In this document: one piece after another, positions 26,758 through 35,093 of the stretch
Numbering within the stretch: position 1 is the stretch's first letter
Layout of the letters: the number at the start of each line of letters is the position of its first letter
DNA from: Pedobacter nutrimenti
Lineage (GTDB): Bacteria > Bacteroidota > Bacteroidia > Sphingobacteriales > Sphingobacteriaceae
Reading direction: 5' to 3'
DNA: 64,000 bases
Assembly: GCF_003208655.1 (NCBI RefSeq)
Contig: NZ_QKLU01000001.1
Coordinates: 558,001 to 622,000, forward strand
Translations under genes and position numbers: made by a program
Notes under the pieces: model-generated
The model's database searches: none
The model's input: only the letters and a program-made list of their open reading frames with translations
What the model was told of the DNA's origin: nothing

Positions 26758-27648
26758 ATGGTCAATCTGGAATGGTATAGGACTTTTAAAGCAATTTATG
26801 AAACAGGGACACTTACAGGTGCTGCAGAGGCTTTGTATATCTCTCAGCCTGGAGTAAGTTTACATCTTAGTTCCCTTGAATCCTATGTGGGCTATAAGCT
26901 TTTTGACAGAACTTCCAGAAAAATGGTGTCTACAGAAAAAGGTAAAATACTCTACAATTTTATACAGGAAGCACTCTGTAAGCTAGAGTCCGCAGAACAG
27001 CATTTTCATAAAAGTACAGAAAAAGATACCCCAACCATTAGTATAGGTATGTGTTTCGAAACTTTTCAAATTACACTGGAACCTTATTTACCCGAACTCC
27101 CCTTTAATGTCATTATCAAATTTGGAGAGTACCCCCAAATGATCAGCGATTTGGACAGTGGTATCCTGGACCTGATCATTACTCCTCAAAAAGACAACAA
27201 TAAAAACATCGAATACACCCCTTTTTCTAAAGAGCTCATTGTATTGGTTGCAGGAAAAACCACCGATACCCGGGGCTTTGAAATGTGTATGAATAATTCT
27301 ATTGAACTTGAAAAATGGCTTAAACAACAAAAATGGTATGGAACTACAGGTGATATGGAACATCTAATCCGGTTTTGGCATGCTAACTTTAGCCGGCGCC
27401 CTGATTTTAAACCCAACTATATTGTTCCTAATTTAAATTCAATTGTTAGGTGTTTAACTGCAGGCGGTGGTTTTGCTGTAATTCCCGATTTTCTTTGTAA
27501 AAGGGAGATTGATAATGGAGATGTTAAATTAGTCTGGGAAGGTGACAAAAAAATTGAGAATACCCTATATTTTGGCAACCGGAAAAAGACGATCTACGAA
27601 AAAGAAATAAAATTAATCCAGCAAGTTTTCGAAAAAGAAATGACATAG
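26758..27648 (+). CDS. LysR family transcriptional regulator
   Basis: A 296-residue protein. The N-terminal winged HTH (about 3-62) contains LTGAAEALYISQPGVSLHLSSLESYVGYKLFDR split over a standard LysR pattern. The effector-binding domain (about 90-290) has two alpha/beta lobes. The inducer is unknown. LysR regulators commonly act on a neighbour, and here the nearest same-strand gene is the inositol-phosphatase-like gene 134 bases downstream. Confidence 0.9.
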   Translation: MVNLEWYRTFKAIYETGTLTGAAEALYISQPGVSLHLSSLESYVGYKLFDRTSRKMVSTEKGKILYNFIQEALCKLESAEQHFHKSTEKDTPTISIGMCFETFQITLEPYLPELPFNVIIKFGEYPQMISDLDSGILDLIITPQKDNNKNIEYTPFSKELIVLVAGKTTDTRGFEMCMNNSIELEKWLKQQKWYGTTGDMEHLIRFWHANFSRRPDFKPNYIVPNLNSIVRCLTAGGGFAVIPDFLCKREIDNGDVKLVWEGDKKIENTLYFGNRKKTIYEKEIKLIQQVFEKEMT

Positions 27649-27782
27649 GATTTATTCCACGCTTTGTCCTTCTACTCCCCTCATTCATCCAACTTTTAAT
27701 TTCCGGATTCCCGTTCCTTTGTAATTAGACTTTTAAAAACAGATGTGTTCTAAGAGAACCATTCAGCTTTATAATTACAAAA

Positions 27783-28580
27783 ATGAAAACAGAAGATATT
27801 CTTTACTGCCAAAACCTATTGTTTGGCCTTGCAGAAGATATTAAAAAAGACTTCAGGATAAAAACGCATAGTAAGGATCTTGAAAGTCAGTTCAAACGGT
27901 TTAATACAATAAATGATCGGGCCAAATCAATTCTTGAAAAAGCTTTAACGGATTATTTTACAGATACTTTATGGTCTGATCATGAATTTGATGAAGAGAA
28001 GCAACATCATCCTGATTTTAAAAAGGATTATTGGATTTGCGATTCTATAGATGGTGCAATTCATTTTCTTCAGGGTATTTGTCCCTGGTGCATGACCATT
28101 ACTTTAATGAGAATGAGCGAACCCTTATTTACTATGGTTTACGAACCGGCAGCACAGGAATTCTTTTATGCAGTTAAAGATCAGGGAGCCTATCTTAATG
28201 GAGAAAAGCTTAATGTCTCCACAAAACATTTTTTAGGGCATGCCATTCTTGGAACTTCCCACCCAAATAACCTGGCAGGAGATGTGATTCATACAGGCCT
28301 TTTTCTAAAAGGTGTAAAACGAATTGCCAGGTCTGTATTTTTCTTTAGCATGCTTGGGCCTAGCTCCCTGCAACTGGCTTATGTGGCTTGTGGAAGACTG
28401 GATGGCTACTTTGAATATGGTTCGGATATATATGATTGGTTAGGCGGTGCTTTACTCGTTTGTGAGGCTGGCGGATCAATTACAGATGCGGCCGGAAGAA
28501 ACCTTCAGTTTAATCGTAATGGAATTGTTGCAGCAAACCCTATTTTATCCAAAAAGCTCTTAAAATGTATTTGTGAATAG
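27783..28580 (+). CDS. Inositol monophosphatase-like protein with altered active-site motif
   Basis: This 265-residue protein shows the whole IMPase fold. It has the metal Glu region (E68) and motif A at 84-95, reading WICDSIDGAIHF where the family has W-x-x-D-P-x-D-G-T-x-N-F. GPSSLQLAYVACGRLDGYFE and motif B, YDWLGGALLVCEAGG with Asp218, follow. The Asp residues 87, 90 and 218 are kept. The Thr that positions the attacking water is Ala92, and Pro and Asn are also lost. It may be inactive, or act on another phosphoester such as PAP. Confidence 0.8.
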   Translation: MKTEDILYCQNLLFGLAEDIKKDFRIKTHSKDLESQFKRFNTINDRAKSILEKALTDYFTDTLWSDHEFDEEKQHHPDFKKDYWICDSIDGAIHFLQGICPWCMTITLMRMSEPLFTMVYEPAAQEFFYAVKDQGAYLNGEKLNVSTKHFLGHAILGTSHPNNLAGDVIHTGLFLKGVKRIARSVFFFSMLGPSSLQLAYVACGRLDGYFEYGSDIYDWLGGALLVCEAGGSITDAAGRNLQFNRNGIVAANPILSKKLLKCICE

Positions 28581-28677
28581 AATATTTCACTCATTTTCTT
28601 TCACATCCATTATTAACAAGCTAAAGGTCATTTAATAATTATTAAATATTTCTTTGTTTTAACGATTTAATAATTAG

Positions 28678-28709
28678 ATTTGGTTTACCAATTAATTGGT
28701 AAACCAAAT
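28678..28709. promoter_or_regulatory. 32-bp palindromic operator, two TTGGTnnACCAA sites
   Basis: A perfect 32-bp palindrome made of two FadR/GntR-type sites, TTGGTTTACCAA (28680-28691) and TTGGTAAACCAA (28696-28707), with centres 16 bp apart. It ends 6 bases before the GntR ATG at 28716. The position implies autorepression and control of the alginate genes downstream. Confidence 0.85.
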
Positions 28710-28715
28710 ATTTGT

Positions 28716-29459
28716 ATGAAGTCATTTATAGAAACTATTAAATCCATAGAAGTAGAATCTCCGGCAGATAAGATCATTGGTCAGCTTAAACAACTGATCA
28801 CCTCAGGTCAGCTTCAGCCCGGAGACCGCTTACCTGCCGAGAGAGTTTTAGCCGAAAAGTTTGGTGTGGGAAGAAGTTATGTTCGTGAGGCCATTTTAAA
28901 ATTAGAGTTTTATGGCCTGTTAAAAACCAATCCACAGAGTGGAACCTATGTTTCGGGCTTAAGTATTAAGGTCATGGACAGCATCATCACAGATGTGATT
29001 AAGTTTAATAAAGACGATTTCAATGCATTATTGGAAGCCAGATATTATTTGGAACTCGATGCCGTAAAACTGGCAGCAGAACGCCGAACTGAACAAGACC
29101 TCGAGAACCTGCGGGAGGCTCTATTGGATTATGAGAATAAAATCAATAACGGTCAGGATGCTGTTGAAGAGGATATGCTTTTTCACATCAAGATAGCTAA
29201 AGCCTCTAAAAATTCAGTTATTGAGTCTATGATACTGATCCTTATTCCGGACCTGATCAAAAATATTGTAGAAAATAAAATTTGTGGGGAGAATCGTGGA
29301 AAGCTGGCTATTCCTGAGCACAGAAGCATTTTAAAAGCAATTGAAGAACGAGATATAGATGCCGCTGAAAACGCACTTGCGGCCCATTTAAATGATATGT
29401 TCCAGATCAGCCAGGCTGGTTATAATGCTCAGAAAATAATTAATTCTGCACCCAATTGA
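28716..29459 (+). CDS. FadR-subfamily GntR regulator of the alginate locus
   Basis: The ATG at 28716 gives 247 residues. A TTG at 28680 is inside the operator and is rejected. The winged HTH (about 17-80) contains GDRLPAERVLAEKFGVGRSYVREAI. The FCD domain (about 100-230) keeps the metal/ligand residues Asp153, His157, His202 and His224. In Zobellia a GntR-family repressor (AusR) controls alginate catabolism and is relieved by a pathway intermediate. By analogy this protein probably binds the adjacent palindrome and responds to KDG or a precursor. It is the first gene of the locus. Confidence 0.88.
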   Translation: MKSFIETIKSIEVESPADKIIGQLKQLITSGQLQPGDRLPAERVLAEKFGVGRSYVREAILKLEFYGLLKTNPQSGTYVSGLSIKVMDSIITDVIKFNKDDFNALLEARYYLELDAVKLAAERRTEQDLENLREALLDYENKINNGQDAVEEDMLFHIKIAKASKNSVIESMILILIPDLIKNIVENKICGENRGKLAIPEHRSILKAIEERDIDAAENALAAHLNDMFQISQAGYNAQKIINSAPN

Positions 29460-29512
29460 GATTTGATCCTGAACTGAGAAAAATTTAATAATACACGTTT
29501 TATTTTAACCTT

Positions 29513-31648
29513 ATGAACTGTCTGAATAAGCTGGTACTGTGTTTTTTTTGCCTAATTTTTCCTGTTGCTTTAAATGCACAGGTACATCCTAATATTATGC
29601 TCAGTAAAGCGAATGTTCCGGCAGTCAGAAAGGGAGTCCAGAACTATCCTCTGCTCAAGACCTCTTATAATAAAGTAAAGTCTGAGGCAGACAAAGCACT
29701 TAAAACTATAATAAATGTGCCCCAGCCTAAAGATGGCGGAGGTGGGGCTACACATGAACAGCACAAAAAAAACTATCTGGCGATTTTAAACTGCGGTTTA
29801 GCCTACCAAATCAGTGGTGATCAGAAATATGCAGATTACATTTCAAAACTGCTATTGACATATGCTGCTGAATATGAAAAATGGCCTTTGCATCCAAAAC
29901 GAAAAGAAGGTCATGAAGGTGGAAAAATATTCTGGCAAAGCCTGAATGATTTTGTCTGGCAGGTTTATGTCATTCAGGGTTATGATCTGGTTTACGATGC
30001 CATTTCCCCATCTGACAGAAAAACAATTGAAACGCATTTGTTTTTACCAATGATGAAGTTTTTTACCGTAGACTGTAAACCTACTTTTGATAAGATTCAC
30101 AACCATGGAACATGGAATATTGCCGCAGTAGGCATGACAGGTTATGTGTTAAACAAACCTGAGTATGTACAGATGGCCATTAAAGGTTCAGCTAAAGATG
30201 GTAAAACAGGCTATCTTGCACAGATCGATCAACTGTTTTCTCCTGACGGCTATTATACTGAAGGTCCATATTACCAACGTTATGCCCTATTGCCTTTTGT
30301 AATCTTTGCAAAAGCCATTCAGAACCATCAGCCTGAGCTTAAAATATTCCAGTACCGGAATCAGCTTTTATCTAAAGCAATCAGTACCTGCTTACAACTT
30401 ACCTATACAGATGGTGCCTTTTTTCCAATTAATGACGCCATTAAAGATAAAACTTATGAGTCAGCAGAACTGGTTTATGGAGTAGATCTGGCGTATGCAG
30501 ACATTAAAGCCCAACCTGAACTATTGGATGTTGCACAAAAACAACGTGAAGTCATTGTGTCTGATGCCGGCCTTAAAGTGGCAACAGATATAGCCCAGGG
30601 AAAGGCAAAACCATTCGTATATACTCCTCAGTTGATTACCGATGGCCCCTCTGGAAATGAAGGCGGACTTGGCATCCTCAGATATGGAAATAATGATGAC
30701 CAGCAATGTCTCCTGTTCAAAGCTGCTTCTCAAGGCATGGGGCACGGACATTTTGATCGCCTGAATATTTTGTATTACGACAATGGTGTAGAAGTTTTTC
30801 CGGATTATGGCGCGGCCCGTTTTATTAATATTGAAGCCAAAAAAGGTGGGGATTATTTGCCGGAGAATAAAACCTGGGCCAAACAAACTATTGCCCACAA
30901 CACCCTTGTTGTAGATCAGAGTTCCAACTTTAAAGCCAATGCAGATGCTGCGCAACAGCAGCATCCCGATATTCTCTATTTCAATGCCGATCCAAATCTA
31001 CAGGTTATCAGTGCCAAAGAAACCAACGCTTATCCAGGTGTAGAAATGCTTAGGACAACTGCTCTGCTCAAAGTAAAGGAACTTGAGAAATCGCTCCTGT
31101 TGGATGTGTTCCAGGTTCATTCTGCAAAAGACCATCAGTATGACCTTCCTTTTTGGTATAAAGGTCACCTTGTCGATGCCTCCTTTAAATTAAACGGAAA
31201 AACAGATAATCTTAAGGCTTTGGGCACCAAATATGGATATGAACACCTATGGCTCAACAGCGAAGAAAGGGCGGCCAGTAATGGTGGCTATGTAACCATA
31301 TTAAACAACAAACGGTTTTATACCACTCATTTTACGGCTGATTCTTCACTTATGGTCAAAGTACTATCCCTGGGTGCCAACGACCCTGATTTGAACCTTC
31401 TGGAGAGCAAGGCTTTTATGCTGACCGCTCCAAAGGTTAAGGACCAAACTTTTGTTAGTATTACAGAAGCCCATGGCCAGGTTAATTCTGTGAATGAAAC
31501 AACTACTGGTGCATCCAGTACAGTTAGTGATCTGAAACTGATTTATTCCGATCAAAACCAGGTAAAGCTTTCTTTCAAAGTGAAAGGAAAAATCTATAGC
31601 TATCAAATCAATTATCAAAATAAAGAGAAATTTATACAACTAAACTAA
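29513..31648 (+). CDS. PL17 oligoalginate lyase (exolytic), heparinase II/III-like
   Basis: A 711-residue protein with a signal peptide cleaved near ALNAQ. The N-terminal alpha/alpha toroid (about 25-365) carries the active-site pair Asn197-His198 in IHNHGTWN and Tyr254 in GPYYQRYA. These align with catalytic residues of Alg17C-type PL17 enzymes. The C-terminal heparinase II/III beta-sheet domain (about 380-700) begins at GMGHGHFDRLN with His411/413. It releases unsaturated monouronate from oligoalginate. The signal peptide points to the periplasm. It follows the GntR gene by 53 bases. Confidence 0.9.
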   Translation: MNCLNKLVLCFFCLIFPVALNAQVHPNIMLSKANVPAVRKGVQNYPLLKTSYNKVKSEADKALKTIINVPQPKDGGGGATHEQHKKNYLAILNCGLAYQISGDQKYADYISKLLLTYAAEYEKWPLHPKRKEGHEGGKIFWQSLNDFVWQVYVIQGYDLVYDAISPSDRKTIETHLFLPMMKFFTVDCKPTFDKIHNHGTWNIAAVGMTGYVLNKPEYVQMAIKGSAKDGKTGYLAQIDQLFSPDGYYTEGPYYQRYALLPFVIFAKAIQNHQPELKIFQYRNQLLSKAISTCLQLTYTDGAFFPINDAIKDKTYESAELVYGVDLAYADIKAQPELLDVAQKQREVIVSDAGLKVATDIAQGKAKPFVYTPQLITDGPSGNEGGLGILRYGNNDDQQCLLFKAASQGMGHGHFDRLNILYYDNGVEVFPDYGAARFINIEAKKGGDYLPENKTWAKQTIAHNTLVVDQSSNFKANADAAQQQHPDILYFNADPNLQVISAKETNAYPGVEMLRTTALLKVKELEKSLLLDVFQVHSAKDHQYDLPFWYKGHLVDASFKLNGKTDNLKALGTKYGYEHLWLNSEERAASNGGYVTILNNKRFYTTHFTADSSLMVKVLSLGANDPDLNLLESKAFMLTAPKVKDQTFVSITEAHGQVNSVNETTTGASSTVSDLKLIYSDQNQVKLSFKVKGKIYSYQINYQNKEKFIQLN

Positions 31649-31654
31649 TAAAAG

Positions 31655-31990
31655 ATGTTGCAAAGCGATTTATTCCAGATTGAATCAGAAACAGAATGGC
31701 AAGACCTTGGAAATGGCATAAAAAGACAAATTTTCGGTTATGATGAACAAATTATGCTCGTTAAAGCAAAATTTGAGGCAGAAGCGGTTGGCGTTTTACA
31801 CGAACACTATCATGCACAGGTAACTTATGTTGAAAGTGGCGTGTTTGAAATGACCATTGGTGATGAAAAAAAGGTGATTAGAAAAGGTGATGGTTTTTAT
31901 GCTCCACCCCATGTGTTTCATGGTTGTGTATGTATAGAGCCGGGAATTTTAATAGATGTATTTAGTCCGCACCGGGAAGATTTTTTATAG
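31655..31990 (+). CDS. kdgF: KdgF-like cupin, unsaturated uronate linearisation
   Basis: A 111-residue single-domain cupin with the metal set His49, His51, Gln55 and His89 (LHEHYHAQ, HVFHG). KdgF proteins speed conversion of the 4,5-unsaturated uronate from pectin or alginate lyases to the linear keto form. The location 6 bases after the PL17 gene fits exactly. It has no signal peptide, so the reaction would be cytoplasmic, which requires that the monomer has been imported. Confidence 0.88.
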   Translation: MLQSDLFQIESETEWQDLGNGIKRQIFGYDEQIMLVKAKFEAEAVGVLHEHYHAQVTYVESGVFEMTIGDEKKVIRKGDGFYAPPHVFHGCVCIEPGILIDVFSPHREDFL

Positions 31991-32020
31991 TATTAAGAGC
32001 TAACCTAAATATAGACTAAA

Positions 32021-32893
32021 ATGAAAAGATTATTTGTAATGATCTGCCTGATTTGGGCGGGACAGAAAAGTATTGCCCAAGAAATCAAGAAAGTGGAATA
32101 TCCACAAGGCTATACAGAACAATTAAACATTATATATACGAAAGTCAATGACTGGGAAGGAAAGCTGGATTTGTACCTTCCCCCCGCCCAGGGAAAAGCT
32201 TCTCCCCTGGTCATCAATATTCATGGCGGTGGCTGGAACAAAGGCACAAAGGAATCTCAGACAGGTTTTAGCAGTTTCTTTAAAAAAGGTTATGCAGTTG
32301 CCAATATAGAATACCGTCTTACCGGACAGACAACCGCTCCAGCAGCTATTGAAGATACCCGTTGCGCCCTAATCTATATTCTAAAGAATGCAAAACAGCT
32401 GAATGTAGACCCTGACAAAATTGTAATCATGGGCAGTTCAGCCGGTGCACATCTTGCCTTAATGGGTGGTTTAATGGAAAACAGTCACCTGTTCGATTCA
32501 AATTGTAAAGGCACAGAAAACATAAAAGTGGCTGCAATAATTGATAAATATGGCATTACTGACGTTTGGGACTGGGGTTATGGGGTACATAAAACAAGCA
32601 AATCAGCAACCAGCTGGTTGGGTACTAAAGCTAAAGATCAGGACTTTGCGAAATCTGTCTCGCCACTTTACCAGATCAAAAGAACAAGCCCTCCAACCTT
32701 TATTGTACATGGTGATGCAGATCCCATTGTTCCATATGAACAATCAGTCGCCCTTAAAGCTAAACTGGACGAAATGGGGGTGAAAAATGAGTTTATGACA
32801 GTAAAAGATGGACAGCATGGTAAGTTCAGCCCAGAAGACAACAAAGAAATGAACACCAGAATCATGGCCTTTCTCAAAGGACTCGGATTATAA
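32021..32893 (+). CDS. Secreted alpha/beta-hydrolase, putative carbohydrate acetylesterase
   Basis: A 290-residue protein with a signal peptide ending SIAQ. The oxyanion-hole motif HGGG is at 68-71, the nucleophile Ser140 in GSSAG, the acid near Asp234 in HGDADPIVP, and His266 in GQHG. This is the BD-FAE / acetyl-xylan-esterase-like branch. It lies inside the alginate operon, between kdgF and the MFS gene (13 bases). Bacterial alginates are O-acetylated on mannuronate, so deacetylation is the most economical role. That specificity is inference. Confidence 0.75.
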   Translation: MKRLFVMICLIWAGQKSIAQEIKKVEYPQGYTEQLNIIYTKVNDWEGKLDLYLPPAQGKASPLVINIHGGGWNKGTKESQTGFSSFFKKGYAVANIEYRLTGQTTAPAAIEDTRCALIYILKNAKQLNVDPDKIVIMGSSAGAHLALMGGLMENSHLFDSNCKGTENIKVAAIIDKYGITDVWDWGYGVHKTSKSATSWLGTKAKDQDFAKSVSPLYQIKRTSPPTFIVHGDADPIVPYEQSVALKAKLDEMGVKNEFMTVKDGQHGKFSPEDNKEMNTRIMAFLKGLGL

Positions 32894-32905
32894 ACCAAAA
32901 ACAGG

Positions 32906-34180
32906 ATGAAAGTTAAAGGACTGAGATGGTACATTATTGCACTGATTGCCCTGGCTACGGTGATCAATTACATAGACCGAAGTGCAATTAACATTATGTG
33001 GCCTTATATCTATAAGGAATTTGGAATTGCAGATGTGGACAATAAAAACGCGCTTGCACTCATTACTACCTTTTTCATGATTGCTTACGCATTAGGGCAG
33101 ACTTTTACAGGTAAACTGATGGACATTGTAGGTACCAGACTGGGGATGACCATTTCTATTATTGGATGGAGCATTTCTATTGCATTGCATTCTTTGGCAA
33201 GGTCCATGATGTCTTTTAATATCTTCAGGTTTATGCTTGGCTTTAGTGAAGCCGGGAATTGGCCCGGAGCGACCAAAAGTAATGCCGAATGGTTCCCAGC
33301 CAAAGAACGGGCTATTGCTCAGGGAATTTTTGGAGCTGGCGCTTCCCTTGGTTCGGTGATTTCAGCTCCTGTCATTGCCCTGCTGTATGTTGCTTTTGGA
33401 TGGAAAATGACTTTTGTATTAATTGCAGTTTTAGGCCTCATCTGGATCATTCCCTGGTTGTTTATCAATAAAGCCAATCCAGATAAACATCCCTGGCTAA
33501 CAGAAAAGGAACGGGATCATATCCTTGATGTCAAAACAGAGAAAAATATACAGAATGACACTGCCCCGGTACTCAACTGGAAAGCTTTGCTTCGTTTTAG
33601 AAATACCTGGGGTATCATTATGAGCAGGTTCTTTATTGATCCGGTGTGGTGGCTTTTTGTTACCTGGTTGCCAACCTTTTTAAAGGAGCAGTTTCTGTTT
33701 GACATCAAACAAATTGGCGCATTCACCTGGCTTCCCTATCTATTTGCTGCAGCTGGCAGCTTAATAGGCGGTTATTACTCCTCCAGACAGATCAAAAAAG
33801 GAATAACAGCAGTAAAGGCCAGAAAGAATGCTATTGCCATAGGTTGTTCCCTGATGCTGCTCTCTTTGCTGGCCATTGTTTACTTTCTGAATAACCTTAA
33901 AGATACACCAACATTAGCTATGGTACTTATTGGGTGTACACTTTTTGGTTTTCAGTTTCTTATTGGCAACATACAGACACTTCCAAGCGACTATTTTAAT
34001 GGAAAAAATGTAGGAACTGTGGCGGGTATGGGCGGTACTGCTGCTGTGGCGGGTACTTTACTGAGTACATGGGCGGTCCCGGTACTCACCAAAACCAGTT
34101 ACCATTCCTTTTTTATACTAGCCGCGATTCTGGTACCGGTAACCTGGATTTGCATAAAATATATAACATCAAAAAAATAA
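32906..34180 (+). CDS. MFS transporter, hexuronate (ACS/ExuT) type
   Basis: A 424-residue protein with twelve transmembrane helices. INYIDRSAINIMWPYIYKEFG near the N-terminus and FSEAGNWPGATKSNAEWFP in TM4-5 are hallmarks of anion:cation symporters for hexuronates and gluconate. In alginate loci this family imports the unsaturated monouronate or its linear form across the inner membrane. It lies 13 bases after the esterase gene and 17 before the reductase. Confidence 0.88.
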   Translation: MKVKGLRWYIIALIALATVINYIDRSAINIMWPYIYKEFGIADVDNKNALALITTFFMIAYALGQTFTGKLMDIVGTRLGMTISIIGWSISIALHSLARSMMSFNIFRFMLGFSEAGNWPGATKSNAEWFPAKERAIAQGIFGAGASLGSVISAPVIALLYVAFGWKMTFVLIAVLGLIWIIPWLFINKANPDKHPWLTEKERDHILDVKTEKNIQNDTAPVLNWKALLRFRNTWGIIMSRFFIDPVWWLFVTWLPTFLKEQFLFDIKQIGAFTWLPYLFAAAGSLIGGYYSSRQIKKGITAVKARKNAIAIGCSLMLLSLLAIVYFLNNLKDTPTLAMVLIGCTLFGFQFLIGNIQTLPSDYFNGKNVGTVAGMGGTAAVAGTLLSTWAVPVLTKTSYHSFFILAAILVPVTWICIKYITSKK

Positions 34181-34196
34181 ATTTAAAATCTTTCTT

Positions 34197-34949
34197 ATGC
34201 GTTTAAAAAACAAAGTCGCAATTGTTACAGGTGGTTCCAGAGATATAGGTCGGGCCGTTTCTTTACAACTGGCCAAAGAAGGTGCCAAGGTCGTCATTAA
34301 TTATTTAAGCAATATTGATAATGCCAACCAGACACTAGAACTCATTGAAGCACAAGGCGGAACGGCTGTCCTGGTTAAGGCAGATGTCACCAAAGCAGCT
34401 GAGGTGGATCAGTTGATTGAAGCCTCCAGAAAAGCCTTTGGGACAAAAATAGATATTCTTGTAAATGTTGCGGGCGGAATGGTAGCCCGTAAACTGACAG
34501 CTGAGCTGGACGAAACTTTTTGGGACCAGGTAATGGATTTAAACCTAAAAAGTGTCTTCCTGGTCTCTAAAGCTACTATTCCTCACATGTCATCTGGTGG
34601 ATCTATCATTAACCTCTCTTCGCTTGCCGGCCGGGACGGTGGCGGGCCTGGCGCAAGTGCTTACGCTACCGCCAAAGGTGGCGTGATGACTTATACCCGT
34701 TCCCTGGCCAAGGAACTGGGACCTAAAAACATCCGGGTAAATGCAGTGCTTCCGGGTATGATCGCTACAACCTTTCACGATACTTTCAGTAAACCTGAAG
34801 TCAGGGTCAACGTGGCTAATGCGGCACTCCTAAAGCGGGAAGGTCAAGCAAGCGAAGTCGCAGACCTGATCACTTATCTGGCTTCAGATGAATCCAGTTA
34901 TATCACTGGAAATAATATAGATATAAATGGGGGCTTAAATTTTTCCTAG
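34197..34949 (+). CDS. SDR family oxidoreductase, likely DEH reductase
   Basis: A 250-residue short-chain dehydrogenase. The cofactor motif is TGGSRDIG (11-18; the usual final GxG region has Asp in place of Gly16). NVAG at 90-93, Ser142, and Tyr156-x3-Lys160 complete the active site. In alginate operons this position is taken by the reductase that turns 4-deoxy-L-erythro-5-hexoseulose uronate into KDG. FabG-like activity is the general alternative. It is the last gene before a terminator. Confidence 0.82.
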   Translation: MRLKNKVAIVTGGSRDIGRAVSLQLAKEGAKVVINYLSNIDNANQTLELIEAQGGTAVLVKADVTKAAEVDQLIEASRKAFGTKIDILVNVAGGMVARKLTAELDETFWDQVMDLNLKSVFLVSKATIPHMSSGGSIINLSSLAGRDGGGPGASAYATAKGGVMTYTRSLAKELGPKNIRVNAVLPGMIATTFHDTFSKPEVRVNVANAALLKREGQASEVADLITYLASDESSYITGNNIDINGGLNFS

Positions 34950-34960
34950 ACATATTCATG

Positions 34961-34986
34961 GGGCCGGATACCGGCCCTTCTATTCC
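34961..34986 (+). terminator. Terminator ending the first alginate transcript
   Basis: GGGCCGG (34961-34967) and CCGGCCC (34971-34977) with loop ATA, followed by a pyrimidine-rich TTCTATTCCTTT. It separates the regulator/catabolic genes from the SusC-SusD-lyase genes. Confidence 0.65.
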
Positions 34987-35093
34987 TTTACCATTTAAAA
35001 TTTATAAGTTTTCCTGAAAAGGAGCCGACTGCCGTAATCAGAAATATTGCCAAGCAGCAAACCTAACCAAACCAAATATAAACCGAAATAATT

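Noticed and set aside
30521..30964. 147-codon minus-strand frame inside the PL17 gene
   Set aside because: It lies wholly within a gene with clear catalytic motifs, and its composition is that of an antisense shadow.
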